This document shows positions 26,601-35,268 of a DNA stretch of 64,000 nt, piece by piece. The notes beneath the pieces were generated by a model. The model ran no database searches. It was not told where the DNA came from and worked only from the letters and a program-made list of their open reading frames with translations. Each line of letters begins with the position of its first letter. Within the stretch, counting starts at the first letter, position 1. The DNA is from Cohnella sp. WQ 127256 (GTDB taxonomy: Bacteria; Bacillota; Bacilli; Paenibacillales; Paenibacillaceae). A program made the translations under genes and the position numbers. Where the stretch lies: contig NZ_JAMZCY010000012.1 of assembly GCF_024519285.1 (NCBI RefSeq), positions 1-64,000 on the forward strand, in the 5' to 3' direction.

Positions 26601-27256
26601 CCTGTATCTTCAATCCCACTCCCACTCCCACTCACAGTCGCCGTCGAGAAGCTATCGCTAATTGATCCATTATCTTGTTTGCCAACCAACCCACCCGTCT
26701 GCTGAGCCCCAATTACATTTCCAGTCACATAACTGTTAATGATTGTTCCTTCATTCATACCGATCAGACCGCCTACGTAACTTTTACCCGTAATATTGAC
26801 ATTCTCCAACTTCATATGGGTAATCTTACTTGATCCGCCCACACTACCGAATAATCCTATGTAATTTTCACTCCTCCTACTTATCACTAAATCCGAAATG
26901 GAATAACCATTGCCATCTACATTTCCTTCAAATTTATCGTTCGTATTTCCTATCGGCACCCAGTTTGCATAACTATCCAAATTAATATGATCAGTCAGTA
27001 TGAAATAAGTACCGCTTGCCATATGATTCCTGACCTCATTGAGCTGACCAGGTGTTGCAATCTGATAAGGTTCCTGTTCCGAACCCTCTCCAGCCCCTGA
27101 ATAAGGTACTGCTGCTTGTGGATCCGCCGCGGCTGATACTTGCAATGATTGTGCAGATGAGAACAGAGCAAGCACCATCAATCCTACTAATAATCGAAAC
27201 ATAAATCCTTTAAGCAACGCTCGAGTATACATTGACTTTCTTTTTAACAACATCAT
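23630..27256 (-). CDS. SLH-domain surface protein with GLUG and Ig-like repeats (1208 aa)
   Basis: This is a paralogue of the downstream 1031-aa protein. It has a signal peptide (residues 1-43, ending SLQVSAAADP), then a longer GLUG region to about residue 370 with some eight units of the form VGGLVG...SYATG. A unique beta-rich domain of ~200 residues follows (TTINNVGPGMEFSFDGDHYF), then three ~97-residue Ig-like units, a Gly-rich linker, the conserved ~130-residue domain and three SLH domains. The C-terminal ~400 residues are almost identical to those of the neighbour. It is probably a wall-bound adhesin or carbohydrate-interacting protein. AAAGGAG lies upstream of the ATG. Confidence 0.88.
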   Translation of the reverse strand: MMLLKRKSMYTRALLKGFMFRLLVGLMVLALFSSAQSLQVSAAADPQAAVPYSGAGEGSEQEPYQIATPGQLNEVRNHMASGTYFILTDHINLDSYANWVPIGNTNDKFEGNVDGNGYSISDLVISRRSENYIGLFGSVGGSSKITHMKLENVNITGKSYVGGLIGMNEGTIINSYVTGNVIGAQQTGGLVGKQDNGSISDSFSTATVSGSGSGIEDTGGLVGNSTSGLILNSYATGAVNGTQGVGGLVGISQMGTISESYATGIVNSASQEAGGLVGKSNDTQIRSSYANGGVFGRNSVGGLVGFEFTGSISDSYATGTVQGVNAVGGLVGNGYDDATIIHSYATGSVSGSDRVGGVLGYNQGMKVMDKNFYDKTTAGLPDTGNIEGKITAEMKIKATFTSWDSLTWFFVPNQYPQLWAFVDLAQGTQMGQTTINNVGPGMEFSFDGDHYFPIYVAGGVSFFANAGDEIYVRIQADPSSLKILTVDLADIQPNYEPTTGALEHGSNIGKTMLTGVTDLMEYKVNTGTYQAITGTSVDDIAVQGDKIFIRVKATELQPASAAQILRVTAEHVKPATITTAAIEGVTVPVSGATPVTTLIDTNEYIATIAWSPVATIFAAGTAYTATITIIPTAGHTLTGVAKDFFTVAGATTTTNAADIGVITAVFPATAAAPITIAAIAGVTVPVKGATPVSTLADTPEYTATIAWSPAAATFAASTAYTATITITPTAGHTLTGVVKDFFTVAGATTTTNGADSGVITAVFPTTAAAPISSSAITGVTVPVKGATPVTTLADTAEYTATIAWSPVAATFAANTAYTATITITPTTGHTLTGVAKDFFTVAGAITTTNAANSGVITAVFPATAVAPSVGGGGGGSSTSNPTDGKLNLSSGKSGEVSLAQEVVVTIPAYATSKDLKLTIDKVLNHQNLLTNKDVLASSIFEILKNFPENFSNPVTLTFKFDPTKLSNKQRPAVFYYDEAKKIWVEVTGGKISGNQITVEVNHFTKFAVFVVGEEATEVPSDKPTDPNPTTSISDIAGHWAEANIKQAVNSGIVKGYTSGTFKPDATVTRAEFAVMLMNALKPQDEGGALTFTDTSKIGAWAQKSIAQAVQADIIKGNSDGTFRPNAEVTRAEMAVMIARAMSLSSEGNSVTGFADDKNIPTWAKGAVAAMKKLNLVEGKGTNQFDPTAQATRAEAVTILLKMLAQKNK
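24670..25542. repeat. Tandem 291-bp repeats inside the 1208-aa SLH gene
   Basis: Three units begin at 24670, 24961 and 25252 with the same 291-bp period as in the neighbouring gene. They are more diverged from one another than the units of the 1031-aa gene but plainly homologous, giving substrate for recombination between the two genes. Confidence 0.8.
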
Positions 27257-27357
27257 TAATTACTCACTCCTTTTAACTAAGTTCATTGCAAAGTATAGTT
27301 CTTATGGATGAAAATAGAGTCAAACTAAAGTTGTAATTCCGCAAATAAAGTCAAAAA

Positions 27358-27395
27358 AGCAAACAACCGGGCAGCTTAAAGCCTGGTTGTTTGCT
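27358..27395 (-). terminator. Terminator of the LuxR-type regulator gene
   Basis: AGCAAACAACCGGGC pairs with GCCTGGTTGTTTGCT (one G-U) around an 8-nt loop. On the minus strand it is followed by TTTTTTGACTTT. It lies 28 bp after the regulator's stop. Confidence 0.85.
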
Positions 27396-27422
27396 CTCAG
27401 TATCTCTATTCAATAAATCTGC

Positions 27423-30400
27423 CTAATCCATGTATTGCAGTTCTCTTGCCTTGGCAATTGCTTGACCTCGCCGTTTCACTCCGAGTTTGCCGTATAAACG
27501 GAATATATGGCTTTTGACTGTAGCCTCGGTAATCCCGAATCGGTATGCGATTTCCTTATTGGATAAACCATCCGACAGTGCGTACAAAATCTCCATTTCA
27601 CGATTGGTTAGTGATTCTATGAGCGAATGTGAATCAGGTGCGGGAGCATCCATAAGCCTGCCACTCGAATCCGTGGACATGATCATCTGTTCGCGAAAGT
27701 CGTCCAATGATTTCAAATAAACCATTCGAGTAATCATGAGATCCAGCACTTCCAGCCTCATCTTGGTAAAAACTCCAGAGATGAAATTATTCTCCAAATA
27801 AAGAACAGACGGCAACGCTTTCCCCGGAGAAAATACAGGCATACAGAGAACCGATTGCAGTTGGAACCGCTGAATATAAGGATCAGCCGCATAAGAACTG
27901 CGTGAAGCATCTGCCAGCACGACCGACTCCCCACAGTTCACGACATAGCGAACGATTGCTTCCGAGTACGAAGGTGCTTCCCCGGGATAATCCCTACCTC
28001 CTGCACAGGCTTCTACGGAAAACCCATCTTCCTGGATATCCAGCACAAATCCCTTCTCTGCACCTGAATAACGAAGCGCCGAATCCAAGAAGCGATTCAT
28101 CACATCTTGGCTATCTGACTGGCTTGACCAGCCCGAAATTTGCTTGATGAGCATCTCATCGTTAATGATATGGGCTACCGTTGGCTGCACGGACTCCTCT
28201 TGTACATCTGTCTTATTGAACGCCCGCCTGTCATCTTGCCACGGAACACGAGATGCTGGAAGCTCAGGATTCGTTTCTCTCAACTTTCTGACTTTGGCAG
28301 TAGCTCCCCAACTTGAATACGCAGCACAGGCATCTGCGAGGAGTGAATCCGCTGCTGTAATCATACCCATCTCCCTGTAGTAAATCGATGCACGTTCACA
28401 GCAGATCGCTTCCATTAACCCGTAACCTTCGCTTCGTGCAGTCCGAACAGCTTTCTCGAAATGCTGGAACGCAGCTAGTTGATTACCCTTGATTCGTAAC
28501 AGTTCTGCTGTGAGCAGCAAATAAGCCGACGACTCCTGTCCATAGAATCCAAACCATTGTGTCATGTTACGTAGTTGTTTTTTGAGCAAATGGAGGATCT
28601 TCACTCCTTCATCTGGTGGTGCCTCTGAATAAAGAGCTGCCAGCGTCAGCGAGTGATAGATATGTTGCTTGCGTAATTGAAGACGAGTCTGTCGTGAATG
28701 ATTGAATTGGCCTTGCTCTACCCATTCGAGAGCTTCCTGATACCGTCCTGACAAATAAGCGATTTCGATCTTGCATGTGCAGGTAAAATAAAACTCGTTA
28801 TTCTGTATCTCCCTAAAATAATTGCTCTTCTCCATGACTACGAGTCCATCATCACCGACATCGCCCTGCATTTGTGCCACGTAAGATCTAGCAATGCGAA
28901 ATATGTTAAGCGTTTTGTCATCCACAAGCTCTTGGGAAATGGATTCATAGTCACTGATGCACGTAGACAAGGATTGCAAATCTCCAATATGGTTCGTTGT
29001 ACGCGTCAGCATAGCTATGCTAACAAATGTCAAATTAGCAGATTCCATCCCGTATTGCACTGATCGGTCAAAATGTTCCACAGCCCTATCTGGATCATCC
29101 AGCAGACTAGCGAGACCCCTAATATAGTGAATCCGGCATTGTAGATCCGTGCTTTCAATGGAGGACGACAGCCTTTTCGCTATTTCGATAAATTCAAGCC
29201 CTTCATGGGAGCGCGACAATCTAATTCTAGGAATGACTAAGCCATAAGCTGCGAGCATGTAAGTAAACGCTTCGTTATTGCCATGCTTCAAGCCATAACG
29301 GACGAATCTTGAGAACAGTACAGCAGACATTTCAAAGCTTATTAAAAATACGGAAGTCGAGATTGCCATGACCAAATCTGATATGGCTTTGTAATAAGGA
29401 TCACGATTTAAAGAGAAATTCGCTAGCTCATTACGCATGCTATGCAAGCTGATTCGCGTCATCGCTACTTCCTTCACAACCTCTGCCTTAGAAGGGTTCA
29501 TGGGCAGTTTCCAGCCGAATTCCTCCAACGCGCTTAACCCTATATTCACGGCGATTTCATCTCTTTTTAAATAGGCGTTCATCTCGATCCAAATCTGATA
29601 AATACGTGTACGCTCAACCATTCCCGTGGTACGGGCCATTAATCTTTCTATCAGCTCTTCTGCAACAGCCACGCGACCGCACATATATTCACACTCAGGA
29701 AGCTCAAGCAGAATACGATAAGCAAGCGAATTCATTCCCTGTTCATCGTCCCGGACAAGGCTCAAGCCCTTCTCCAGAAATTGCGAGGCGGCTGTGAATG
29801 CCGTTGCGGCTTTCGACTTTAGACCCGCTTGAAGATTATAAGCAGCCAGCTCACTTTGCTCCGCCTCATCCACCATCTTCTCGGAGCCCAGATTCAAGTG
29901 ATAAACGACATCGTAGATGGAGTTCTCCTGTACATCAGTCCTGCCCTCGCTCATTACACGCCCAATCCTCAGATGTAGCCCCGCTCGTTCCGATTCAGAA
30001 ACAGTGATATAAGCAGCCTGTTGTACTTGATCATGTAGAAATAGAAAATATCCATCGTCCGTATCTTCTTGGGTAGCATCATTGCTTCTACATAACAAGC
30101 CCTCTTCCTCAACGGTTTGCAGGAGATCATGGGTATCCATCAAAGAGCGACCGCTTACTCGTGCCACCAAGGAAGGACGGAAGCGATACCCGATGGCTGC
30201 AGCAATGGCAAGCAGCTCGATCGCTTCCTGTGATAGCATGCGAATGCGATTCCCAATCACATGAAGGATGTCAGGGTTTTCAGGTATTCTTGTTACTTTA
30301 TCTGTTTCCCATGCCCAGGCCCATTTTGCTTGCTTTTCATCGAAATACAGCTTTTTCTCCCGATATAAGTTGTCTACAAATCGATGTAAATATAGAGGAT

Positions 30401-31787
30401 TACCACCCGTTCGATGGTAAATCGTCTCTGCAAGCAGGCGGACGCGAGCTGTATTCTCATTCAAGATATGCGACATAAATTGTCTTACCTCAATATAAGA
30501 CAGAGGACCGAGAACAATATGCTGCACTGGCTTAGGTATATCATGGTCTATGGAATAGGCATGATTCATGGATAACGCTACAGCGACTTGGTTATCTCTG
30601 TTATCCGCCGATTCCTCTCGGAACGCACCTACCACGAATAAACCATGCAGAGTAAGGTCATTTGAAATCCGATGAAGGACATCCAACGTAGCAGGATCAG
30701 CCCATTGGAGATCATCAAGGAATAACACGAGCGGATGCTCCCTATCCGTAAAAATGTTAATGAATAGGGGCAATAGGCGGCGAAATCGAGTTGCCGCTTC
30801 GGCAGGTGGTAGCTGTTCCACTACGGGAAAATCACCGAGCAGTGTTGCTGCTTCCGGTAAAAATTGTGCAATAACACCTGCTCCAGGGCCTAAGTCTTTA
30901 GCTAATCGTAACTTCAGATTAACCACTCTTTCCGACGATTCACTCCACACTTGCCGAATCAATCCTCGAAGGGCTTGAAGAATCGGTTCAAAGGGAGTTG
31001 CCCGATTCAACAGGTCACATTTGCTCGCTAGGAATCGACCACCCGCCCTGATTACCGGGACTTGAAGTTCTTGGATTAATGTCGTTTTACCGCTGCCTGC
31101 CCTGCCGCTAACGATGACGAACGTAGATACGCCGGTGCGCGTGTGTTCGAAAGCGTCTCGAAGCGTTTCCCTTTCCATATCACGACCGAAGAGGCACTGC
31201 GGGAGCCGAAACCGGCTTACCTCATCTTCACAAGCAATCTGAAAAGGTTCAATCTCCAGCTTCTTATCTATATAGGAGGAGCATCTTTGCAGATCACTTA
31301 ACAGACCATAAGCGCTCTGATAACGCTCTTCTGGTCTCTTGGATAAGAGCTTCATAATGATATCCTCGAGCGAACCCGCCAACTCTGGACGCAGTTCCTG
31401 CAAAGGGTTTGGCACAACGGCAAGATGAGCATGTACCCACTCTTCCTTGCTCTGTGCCTTATAGGGTAGGATTCCCGTTAGCATCTCATAGAAGATCACG
31501 CCTAGCGTATACAAATCGCTACGCTCGTCTGGTCCACGATTGATCCTACCTGTTTGCTCCGGAGAAAGATAGGCATAATCCCATTTACGATTTTCTGTTA
31601 GAACCTCTATTTTCATTTCTGGTAGAATTTGAACACATGACGGATGTAAATCGCCAATGATGGAGCTCTGTTGATGAGCTGTATGTACCCAACTAGCTAG
31701 TGCTATTGCTAAAGGTATAAAACTCATAACCTCCATTGAAGTCTCATTCCGAAATTCCTGTAGCATGATACCTTTGGTATGTGACAT
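27423..31787 (-). CDS. Giant pseudokinase-AAA-GAF-LuxR transcriptional regulator
   Basis: This ~1454-residue protein has a Ser/Thr kinase-like C-lobe (residues ~20-170) that keeps the SPEQTGR and DLYTLGVIFYEMLTG blocks. The N-lobe with its ATP-binding lysine is absent, and the catalytic loop reads GDLHPSC instead of HRDxKxxN, so it is probably a pseudokinase. Next is an AAA_16 ATPase with Walker A GRAGSGKT (228-235) and Walker B LVLFLDDLQWAD (~353-364). A long helical TPR-like region follows, then a GAF domain (~1210-1350) and a C-terminal LuxR helix-turn-helix (LTNREMEILYALSDGLSNKE). ATG 31787 has AGAAGGATGG upstream. It lies directly upstream, on the same strand, of the two SLH genes, and their control by it is a reasonable guess. 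Confidence 0.85.
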   Translation of the reverse strand: MSHTKGIMLQEFRNETSMEVMSFIPLAIALASWVHTAHQQSSIIGDLHPSCVQILPEMKIEVLTENRKWDYAYLSPEQTGRINRGPDERSDLYTLGVIFYEMLTGILPYKAQSKEEWVHAHLAVVPNPLQELRPELAGSLEDIIMKLLSKRPEERYQSAYGLLSDLQRCSSYIDKKLEIEPFQIACEDEVSRFRLPQCLFGRDMERETLRDAFEHTRTGVSTFVIVSGRAGSGKTTLIQELQVPVIRAGGRFLASKCDLLNRATPFEPILQALRGLIRQVWSESSERVVNLKLRLAKDLGPGAGVIAQFLPEAATLLGDFPVVEQLPPAEAATRFRRLLPLFINIFTDREHPLVLFLDDLQWADPATLDVLHRISNDLTLHGLFVVGAFREESADNRDNQVAVALSMNHAYSIDHDIPKPVQHIVLGPLSYIEVRQFMSHILNENTARVRLLAETIYHRTGGNPLYLHRFVDNLYREKKLYFDEKQAKWAWAWETDKVTRIPENPDILHVIGNRIRMLSQEAIELLAIAAAIGYRFRPSLVARVSGRSLMDTHDLLQTVEEEGLLCRSNDATQEDTDDGYFLFLHDQVQQAAYITVSESERAGLHLRIGRVMSEGRTDVQENSIYDVVYHLNLGSEKMVDEAEQSELAAYNLQAGLKSKAATAFTAASQFLEKGLSLVRDDEQGMNSLAYRILLELPECEYMCGRVAVAEELIERLMARTTGMVERTRIYQIWIEMNAYLKRDEIAVNIGLSALEEFGWKLPMNPSKAEVVKEVAMTRISLHSMRNELANFSLNRDPYYKAISDLVMAISTSVFLISFEMSAVLFSRFVRYGLKHGNNEAFTYMLAAYGLVIPRIRLSRSHEGLEFIEIAKRLSSSIESTDLQCRIHYIRGLASLLDDPDRAVEHFDRSVQYGMESANLTFVSIAMLTRTTNHIGDLQSLSTCISDYESISQELVDDKTLNIFRIARSYVAQMQGDVGDDGLVVMEKSNYFREIQNNEFYFTCTCKIEIAYLSGRYQEALEWVEQGQFNHSRQTRLQLRKQHIYHSLTLAALYSEAPPDEGVKILHLLKKQLRNMTQWFGFYGQESSAYLLLTAELLRIKGNQLAAFQHFEKAVRTARSEGYGLMEAICCERASIYYREMGMITAADSLLADACAAYSSWGATAKVRKLRETNPELPASRVPWQDDRRAFNKTDVQEESVQPTVAHIINDEMLIKQISGWSSQSDSQDVMNRFLDSALRYSGAEKGFVLDIQEDGFSVEACAGGRDYPGEAPSYSEAIVRYVVNCGESVVLADASRSSYAADPYIQRFQLQSVLCMPVFSPGKALPSVLYLENNFISGVFTKMRLEVLDLMITRMVYLKSLDDFREQMIMSTDSSGRLMDAPAPDSHSLIESLTNREMEILYALSDGLSNKEIAYRFGITEATVKSHIFRLYGKLGVKRRGQAIAKARELQYMD

Positions 31788-32003
31788 AATGTGCCATCCT
31801 TCTATGTAAAACCTGTCAAACCTCTGCCTAGTCGGAAAGACCACTGCGCTTATGTTATTATTCTACCACCGCTTAGCCTCACGAAGTAACACTTTTCAAA
31901 TATCGGAAATGATGTTGTGGACTTCTCCTTCTTTTAAATCACCAATAGGGTAGCGTCAGGAAAATGTGGATTTACAACGTTAAGGAAATTACAATATTAA
32001 AAT
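31788..32003. other. Intergenic stretch with no clear feature
   Basis: Part of a ~310-bp gap between the LuxR regulator and the DUF4179 gene. It must hold the regulator's promoter on the minus strand. I see no open frame with a ribosome-binding site, no strong dyad and no convincing -35/-10 pair. Confidence 0.3.
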
Positions 32004-32030
32004 ACCCTTGATCCATCCAAGATCAAGGGT
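32004..32030 (-). terminator. Terminator of the sigma/anti-sigma operon
   Basis: Perfect 10-bp stem ACCCTTGATC / GATCAAGGGT with a 7-nt loop, followed on the minus strand by ATTTTAATATT. It lies 67 bp after the DUF4179 stop. Confidence 0.75.
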
Positions 32031-32096
32031 TTCCTCTTTAGCAAAATGGAGCTTTTGTTAAACAAGTGTGTTGAAATTTTTATTTTAATTATCTTG

Positions 32097-33533
32097 TTAT
32101 TTAGCCGGTATTCGAGTGCCATTTATAATTATTGCTTTAACTTTGGTAATATCTAAAGGTGCTTTCGTATCCCAACTTGAATTGAAGGTATGCTTATCAG
32201 AGTTTTGACTTCCTCCTCCCCCCTCCAATGGGATAATAACATCTTCTGTTTCAATTTCAATTCGCATATCACTGGCCATGTAATTCTCACCTTTATAGGT
32301 ACCGATTACTTGTAATCCTAGAGGACTGAGGGTTATATATTCAAAAAGATGACCTTCAACTGAAATATCATTTTTCCAAGTACGGAAATTGGCAGTTGTA
32401 CCACTTAAATTCGCCGCTACATTCCAGCTGCCTTCAACCCCAGAATAAACGGAACCCGTAAAATAAAGAGTGTATTTGCTAAGATTTTCGCTGCTTATAG
32501 GAAATACAAATTCTTCATATCTATATTTAGCGCCATCATAATCGGTAAGAAGGTTATTTTTCTTATCACTGAGAAAGAACAAACTATAATCATGGGAGAT
32601 TAAATTACCGTCTGGACTCTTTAGAGAAAGCGTGGCATCATTAGGACCAAACTCTTTGTTTAAAATTTTTCCTATTTGCACATGCAATTTTCCATCTATA
32701 ATACCGATATTTGAAACCCATTGATCTTTTTCACCATGGGGCATGGCAGCATAATTCCCTGGCAGAAGTGCCTCTGTTAATGAACTGAGGTCACTTGGTA
32801 CATTATTACTATTACTGCTCCCCATAATCTGTGCTTCTACAATAGGAATAGTTTTTGCATCTTCAATTCCTGTAAGGGATACGGAAATAGGTTCGTCTAT
32901 ATAGGCTTTTTCGCTAAAATAAATAAGGAAACTGCCAAGCTCCAACGGATCTGTTAAGGGTGAGTTTGGATCAGCCGTTATATTAAACTCGTAATAAATG
33001 GTATTCGTATCTTTATTAAAATTAATTATTTTTTGTTTCCATGAAATGCTGGCTGATATAGATGGGCCTCCACTTTCGGCTCCCTCTTTTGTTGGTGAAT
33101 GCATTTTTACATTGAATCCGTCTCTAAATTCAGTTTGTTCCGTCAATCGGTTTTGACCTGTTCTATCCTGAAGAGATAGGTAAATAATCGCCCTATTATC
33201 ATATTTCTGTGCACCGATAACCTCCATGCGAATTCCTTTGTCCTCACTATAGACTCCTACTGGTTCAACAATCTTACCGAAATCAGGATTAAACCTCTCT
33301 ATGAACCAATCAAAATTCCCTAAAGATGCAGCAGCCGCACTCGTCACTAATACGAACGATATCGCAATAGCCGCAATTGTTGATGTTGCCCACCGTTTGC
33401 GTTGTCTAACTGGCCTTTCAGCATGACCCTCATGCAATCGGCTTTTAACCTGTTCTGCAAGTTTACTTGCATCAACCGTAATTTGAGAGAACATTTCATG
33501 TATATGTTTTTCGTCCCTATTAAATTTCTCCAT
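32097..33533 (-). CDS. DUF4179 family membrane anti-sigma-like protein
   Basis: This ~478-residue protein has a short cytoplasmic N-terminus (about 50 residues), one membrane helix (TSTIAAIAISFVLVTSAAAA) and a large extracytoplasmic beta-rich domain beginning NFDWFIERFNPDFGKIVEPV, the mark of DUF4179 proteins. These accompany ECF sigma factors and are believed to hold them at the membrane until a surface signal is sensed. The gene overlaps the sigma gene by 14 bp. ATG 33533 has AGAAAGGAG upstream; the longer frame is not needed. Confidence 0.82.
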   Translation of the reverse strand: MEKFNRDEKHIHEMFSQITVDASKLAEQVKSRLHEGHAERPVRQRKRWATSTIAAIAISFVLVTSAAAASLGNFDWFIERFNPDFGKIVEPVGVYSEDKGIRMEVIGAQKYDNRAIIYLSLQDRTGQNRLTEQTEFRDGFNVKMHSPTKEGAESGGPSISASISWKQKIINFNKDTNTIYYEFNITADPNSPLTDPLELGSFLIYFSEKAYIDEPISVSLTGIEDAKTIPIVEAQIMGSSNSNNVPSDLSSLTEALLPGNYAAMPHGEKDQWVSNIGIIDGKLHVQIGKILNKEFGPNDATLSLKSPDGNLISHDYSLFFLSDKKNNLLTDYDGAKYRYEEFVFPISSENLSKYTLYFTGSVYSGVEGSWNVAANLSGTTANFRTWKNDISVEGHLFEYITLSPLGLQVIGTYKGENYMASDMRIEIETEDVIIPLEGGGGSQNSDKHTFNSSWDTKAPLDITKVKAIIINGTRIPAK

Positions 33534-34056
33534 AGTTAGACTCCTTTCTACCATATGCAATATTAAGATATTTACCTATGTTATCTTTGGCTCGTTGATA
33601 TTGTTTACGTAGTGTAGCTGGAGAACTTCCTGTAAGCAAAGATAGTTCCTCGTAACTTTGCCCATCCATAACTCGCCCGTAAAGCAGCGCACGTTCCATA
33701 GGTTTAAGCTTCTGTAAGGCACGAAGCATCTCATCACTCAAACCTTTATCCTTCTCTGGTAAAACGACTTCACTACGAATATCATAAAAATATAGGATTT
33801 TACGCTTCTTTAGTTGATTTAAACAGCGATTATAAGTAATTTTGTACAACCATGCGGAAAGGTTATTGCCATCAAAAGTATTCCGATTTTGATAAGCTGA
33901 AAGAAAAACTTCTTGTACAATATTTTCTGCTTCATGATAATCACATAGAATCGCCGTTGCATAGCGAAGGAGTTTTTCACCATAGAGATTAATTATCTCT
34001 TCCAGTTCATCTTCTCCGCCATTAACGAACCTTTTTCCAAAGTCTATTTCCTCCAT
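33520..34056 (-). CDS. ECF sigma-70 family RNA polymerase sigma factor
   Basis: This 178-residue ECF sigma factor has region 2 at residues ~15-85 (ILCDYHEAENIVQEVFLSAY) and region 4 at ~110-165 (LKPMERALLYGRVMDGQSYE, LLTGSSPATLRKQYQRAK). It is the first gene of a two-gene operon with its DUF4179 anti-sigma. Directly upstream lies a candidate ECF-type promoter, suggesting autoregulation. AAAGGAGG lies 8 nt before the ATG. The signal is unknown. Confidence 0.88.
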   Translation of the reverse strand: MEEIDFGKRFVNGGEDELEEIINLYGEKLLRYATAILCDYHEAENIVQEVFLSAYQNRNTFDGNNLSAWLYKITYNRCLNQLKKRKILYFYDIRSEVVLPEKDKGLSDEMLRALQKLKPMERALLYGRVMDGQSYEELSLLTGSSPATLRKQYQRAKDNIGKYLNIAYGRKESNYGEI

Positions 34057-34080
34057 AAGCTCACCTCCTTTTATTTATCA

Positions 34081-34106
34081 GTCGACTGTACCCTTATAAC
34101 AGTTCA
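34081..34106 (-). promoter_or_regulatory. Candidate ECF autoregulatory promoter
   Basis: The minus strand reads TGAACT, 16 nt, then CGAC, close to the TGAAAC-N16-CGTC form used by many Bacillota ECF sigma factors. It lies about 25 bp upstream of the sigma gene's start. Inferred by resemblance. Confidence 0.5.
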
Positions 34107-34251
34107 AAGAGCTGTTTTGTGACATCATTATTAATTTAAGGCGGTTTTCTAAAATATTGTTGCTTTAGAAAGCAAAAGTTTGTTGTTCTCCAGATTTAGT
34201 ATATAATTAAAAATATAAATGAAACGTGGTTTTATAGAGTGAAACAAGAGG

Positions 34252-35244
34252 GTGGTTGATATTAAAGCAATTATTGTAGAACAGTTTGGCTCAACCGATA
34301 ATATGAAATATGTAGATGTTGAAATACCTTCTATAAGTTCAAAACAAGTCTTAATTCGTGTAATGGTGACAAGTGTTAATTTTGCAGATGTTAAAGCGAG
34401 ATATGGCAACAAAGGACAGGGGAAACTTCCGTTTATTCCTGGACTTGAGGCATCGGGTATCATTGAACAAGTTGGAGATGAAGTAACATCCTTTTTTGTA
34501 GGTCAAAGAGTAATGGCGTTTCCTCAAAACGGTTCGTATGCAGAGTACATTATTGCAGATGAAAATTTAACTTTTGCAATTCCTGATAATATTAGTTTTG
34601 ACGTTGCAGGTTCATGTGGTATTGTCTCATTTTTGTCCTATAAACTGCTTGCTGACGTAGCTAAATTACAAGATAGAGATAAGGTTCTCATTCATTCTGC
34701 CTCTGGAGGAGTGGGAACAACAGCTATTCAAGTCGCCAGAGCATTAGGTGCAAAAACTATTATTGGAACTGTAGGTAATGAAACAAAGATTTCTGTGGCA
34801 TTAGAAGCTGGAGCAGATCATGTGTTATGCTACACAAATGAAAATTTTTCACAGACAGTTAATGAATTAACTGATGGTAAGGGTGTCAATATTATATTGG
34901 ATTCCATTGGTGGAGAAATAACGGAGCAAAGCATGAATTGTCTATCTAAATATGGACGCTTAGTTGTATTCGGAAATTCAAGCGGAAAATATGGACAACT
35001 TCAAACAAGTGAACTCCATTCAAGTTGTCGTTCTGTTCTTGGGTTTAGCTTGGGAACAACAAGAAAAGAACAGCCAGAAGTATTAAAGGATACTTCATTA
35101 CAAGTATTCCGCATGTTAGAAAGTGGGCAAATTACGATTAAAATAAGTGAAAAATTACCCTTGAAAGATGCTTCGTTAGCACATCAATTAATCGAAAGCA
35201 GGAATAGCACTGGAAAGGTTCTATTGTATATTGTGAACTCATAA
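34252..35244 (+). CDS. Quinone oxidoreductase-like medium-chain reductase (passenger gene)
   Basis: This ~330-residue zinc-independent MDR-superfamily reductase has a GroES-like N-terminal domain (GLEASGIIEQVGDEVTSFFV) and a Rossmann domain with IHSASGGVGTTAIQVARALG. Members reduce quinones or enones with NADPH. GTG 34252 is the only standard start. The family's usual N-terminus, KAIIVEQFG, follows an ATT at 34261, which has GGGTGG 6 nt upstream, so true initiation may be at ATT. It is the passenger of a transposable element, AT-rich like the rest of that element, and is followed by a strong terminator. Confidence 0.85.
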   Translation: MVDIKAIIVEQFGSTDNMKYVDVEIPSISSKQVLIRVMVTSVNFADVKARYGNKGQGKLPFIPGLEASGIIEQVGDEVTSFFVGQRVMAFPQNGSYAEYIIADENLTFAIPDNISFDVAGSCGIVSFLSYKLLADVAKLQDRDKVLIHSASGGVGTTAIQVARALGAKTIIGTVGNETKISVALEAGADHVLCYTNENFSQTVNELTDGKGVNIILDSIGGEITEQSMNCLSKYGRLVVFGNSSGKYGQLQTSELHSSCRSVLGFSLGTTRKEQPEVLKDTSLQVFRMLESGQITIKISEKLPLKDASLAHQLIESRNSTGKVLLYIVNS

Positions 35245-35268
35245 ACGGTAGATGTAATACAGAACTTC

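Noticed and set aside
27423..31787. Functional serine/threonine kinase
   Set aside because: The ATP-binding lobe is absent and the catalytic loop lacks HRDxKxxN; only the C-lobe is recognisable.
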